This document shows, piece by piece, positions 62,362 to 64,000 of a stretch of 64,000 nt of DNA. Location of the stretch: positions 2,790,753-2,854,752 of the forward strand of contig NZ_LT896716.1 of the NCBI RefSeq assembly GCF_900187405.1. The letters run 5' to 3'. A program made the translations under genes and the position numbers. The notes beneath the pieces are model-generated. The model was not told the DNA's origin. It saw only the letters and a program-made list of their open reading frames with translations, and searched no databases. How positions within the stretch are numbered: the first letter of the stretch is position 1; every line of letters starts with the position of its first letter. This DNA comes from Geobacter sp. DSM 9736. Its GTDB lineage: Bacteria; Desulfobacterota; Desulfuromonadia; Geobacterales; Geobacteraceae.

Positions 62362-63251
62362 GTCCCAACCGAAAATACGACCTGACCTACTCCTACTACC
62401 CCGGGTGTTCGCTCCACGCCTCGGCCAAAGAATACGACGTCTCTACAAGGGGACTCTTCGCGGCATTGCGCATCGGGCTGAAGGAGGTTCCGGACTGGAT
62501 CTGCTGCGGTGCGACCCCCGCACATAATGTCGACGAGCTGCTGTCGCTGGCGCTCTGCGGCAAGAACCTTGCTCTTGCGGAAGAAGTGGATGGCGACCTC
62601 GCCGTTTCCTGCGCCGCATGCTTCTCGCGTCTCAAGACAACACAGCATCGCCTCAAGCAAAACGACATTAAGCGCAAGCAGGTGGAAACAGCCCTTGACG
62701 GCAATGTCCCTCTCGACAAGCCGGTCAAGCACCTGCTCGACATCCTGGCCCACGACCTGGGGCTCGACCGCCTGAAGCAGAACGTATCGAGACCTCTTGA
62801 AGGGCTCAAGGTTGCCTGCTACTACGGGTGCCTACTCACCCGGCCACCGGAAGTCCCCAACCTGGACGACTGCGAGTCGCCACGAATTATGGAAGACGTC
62901 ATCAGTGCGGCGGGCGCAGAGCCTGTTCTTTTCAGCCACCGGCTGGAATGCTGCGGCGCCAATTTCACGTTGTCGCGCCCCGGTGTCGTGCTCAAGCTGT
63001 CCAATGAGATACTGGCATCCGCCAAGGCAGCCGGTGCGGACTGCATCATGGTGGCTTGCCCCCTGTGCCACGGAAACCTGGACATTCGGCAACAGGAAAT
63101 AGAACAGGCGGCAGGAACGCGGTACGGCATGCCGGTATTCTACATGACGCAGCTTCTTGCGCTGGCTGTGGGCGTGTCTCCGGTGCGACTCGGCCTCGAC
63201 AACATGATCGTCGACCCGAAACCGTTGTTGAGGGAAAAGGGCCTGATCTAA
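62358..63251 (+). CDS. hdrB: HdrB-like subunit with CCG domains
   Basis: 297 residues with two CCG segments: CCGATPAHNVD ... SCAACFSR, and ECCGANFTLSRP ... ACPLCHGNLD. It also has SYYPGCSLHASAKEYDVS at the start. Two CCG domains bind the non-cubane clusters that reduce disulfides in HdrB. GTG start overlaps hdrC. Confidence 0.92.
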   Translation: MSPNRKYDLTYSYYPGCSLHASAKEYDVSTRGLFAALRIGLKEVPDWICCGATPAHNVDELLSLALCGKNLALAEEVDGDLAVSCAACFSRLKTTQHRLKQNDIKRKQVETALDGNVPLDKPVKHLLDILAHDLGLDRLKQNVSRPLEGLKVACYYGCLLTRPPEVPNLDDCESPRIMEDVISAAGAEPVLFSHRLECCGANFTLSRPGVVLKLSNEILASAKAAGADCIMVACPLCHGNLDIRQQEIEQAAGTRYGMPVFYMTQLLALAVGVSPVRLGLDNMIVDPKPLLREKGLI

Positions 63252-63312
63252 AACGCAGCAGCGCATGGTAATTCGAAGAACCATTAAGACACCAGAGCAT
63301 CAAGAAGGGCAG

Positions 63313-63351
63313 AAACCTCATGATTCGGCAGTAGCGAAAATGAGGTTTTTT
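63313..63351 (+). terminator. Hairpin between hdrB and hdrA
   Basis: AAACCTCAT and ATGAGGTTT arms with an 18-base loop, followed by T-run. It may attenuate hdrA relative to hdrCB. Confidence 0.6.
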
Positions 63352-63410
63352 CACCGACTTCTGCTTTAGCCTTGGTGCCTGTGGTGAAAAAGCATTTCAA
63401 GAGGATATGA

Positions 63411-64000
63411 ATGTCCCGAATTGGCGTATTCGTCTGTCATTGCGGCGAGAACATATCGAGAACGGTAGATGTGGAGAAGGTAGCCGAGGCTGCATCCATG
63501 ATCCCCGGAGTTGCGTTCGCCACCGATTACAAGTACATGTGCTCCGACCCCGGGCAAGGGCTTCTGAAAAAGGCCATTGCCGAACACAGGCTGGACGGTA
63601 TCGTGGTCGCAGCGTGTTCTCCCCGTATGCACGAGAAGACGTTCCGGAATGCAGTGAAGCAGGCAGGGTTGAATCCCTTCCTGTGCGAGATGGCGAACAT
63701 CCGCGAACACTGCTCCTGGGTTCACGAGAACAAGGAAGAGGCCACCGCCAAGGCGATCGACATCGTCTCCTTCATGACTGCACGGGTTAAACGTGCGAAA
63801 TCCCTCGCCCCGATTACCGTCCCTGTTACCAAGCGCGCACTTGTGATCGGCGGCGGAATCGCCGGCATACAGGCCGCCCTGGACATAGCAGACGCTGGGC
63901 AACAAGTCATCCTGGTCGAAAGGGAGCCATCCATCGGCGGGCACATGGCGCAGCTCTCCGAGACCTTTCCCACCCTCGACTGCTCGCAATGCATCATGAC
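63411..64000 (+). CDS. hdrA: HdrA-like flavin/iron-sulfur subunit (3' truncated by window edge)
   Basis: The open frame from ATG 63411 runs off the window. Visible: GVFVCHCGENISRTVDVEKV, YKYMCSDPGQGLLKKAI, VVAACSPRMHEKTFRNAV and the FAD site RALVIGGGIAGIQAALDIA. This is HdrA, the flavoprotein that can bifurcate electrons in Hdr complexes. AGAGGATATGA precedes the start. The remaining ferredoxin domains lie outside. Confidence 0.93.
   Translation, partial: MSRIGVFVCHCGENISRTVDVEKVAEAASMIPGVAFATDYKYMCSDPGQGLLKKAIAEHRLDGIVVAACSPRMHEKTFRNAVKQAGLNPFLCEMANIREHCSWVHENKEEATAKAIDIVSFMTARVKRAKSLAPITVPVTKRALVIGGGIAGIQAALDIADAGQQVILVEREPSIGGHMAQLSETFPTLDCSQCIM

Overview
The window reads as chromosome of a Geobacter-like dissimilatory metal reducer (Desulfuromonadales/Geobacteraceae). 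The reasons are an unmistakable OmcS-type hexaheme cytochrome in a dense multiheme cytochrome locus, an OmpB-like multicopper oxidase, heme-bearing Tll0287/DUF3365 sensors, soluble Hdr-type electron-transfer genes and a sigma-54 style promoter. No transposase, integrase, phage module or CRISPR array was found. All functional names come from reading motifs by eye; no database search was run.

Layout. 1-7.9 kb: the 3' end of a di-heme peroxidase, exported DUF3015 and DUF4105 proteins, a GH15 glucoamylase/trehalase-like enzyme paired with an archaeal-type glucose dehydrogenase, and an orphan OmpR-type regulator. 8.4-25.9 kb (all minus strand): a 13-gene OmcS nanowire locus. In transcription order it holds an NHL propeller, omcS, an OmcT-like hexaheme cytochrome, a YVTN propeller lipoprotein, an outer-membrane beta-barrel, two CsgG/TolB-like lipoproteins, a PpiC isomerase, a 26-heme cytochrome, a 16-heme cytochrome, a second NHL propeller, a monoheme protein and a third OmcS-like hexaheme cytochrome. 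A candidate sigma-54 promoter lies upstream of the first gene. A GEMM-type cyclic dinucleotide riboswitch precedes omcS, and its 5' strand is exactly complementary to the omcS ribosome binding site. A perfect 26-bp palindrome separates omcS from the next gene.

26-39.7 kb: housekeeping and small regulatory genes. These include a Sel1 protein, two cold-shock proteins, DUF2147, a Skp/OmpH-like chaperone, tRNA-Asn, two divergent ArsR regulators with separate palindromic operators, a frameshifted methyltransferase, a frameshifted VF530 remnant, an RRM protein, RbgA, a spermidine synthase-like protein, a MarR-YceI pair sharing an operator motif, a Nudix hydrolase, two tandem paralogous small proteins beside a cysteine desulfurase, a LysR regulator and a YahK-type dehydrogenase.

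40-50 kb: a c-heme hybrid sensor kinase divergent from a free-standing protein with the same sensor fold, a stress cassette (DUF2382 and YflT/DUF2382 proteins plus small membrane proteins), a broken uracil-DNA glycosylase gene, an SDR enzyme and the multicopper oxidase. 50-64 kb: an alpha/beta hydrolase, a PAP2 phosphatase, an exported methyltransferase coupled to an APC permease, a FIST sensor coupled to a hybrid histidine kinase, a heterodimeric ABC exporter, and hdrC-hdrB-hdrA running off the end.

The most interesting unit is the OmcS locus. It holds the filament subunit, its regulation by a second messenger, and a set of envelope proteins that together could form the unknown secretion and assembly machinery of cytochrome nanowires.
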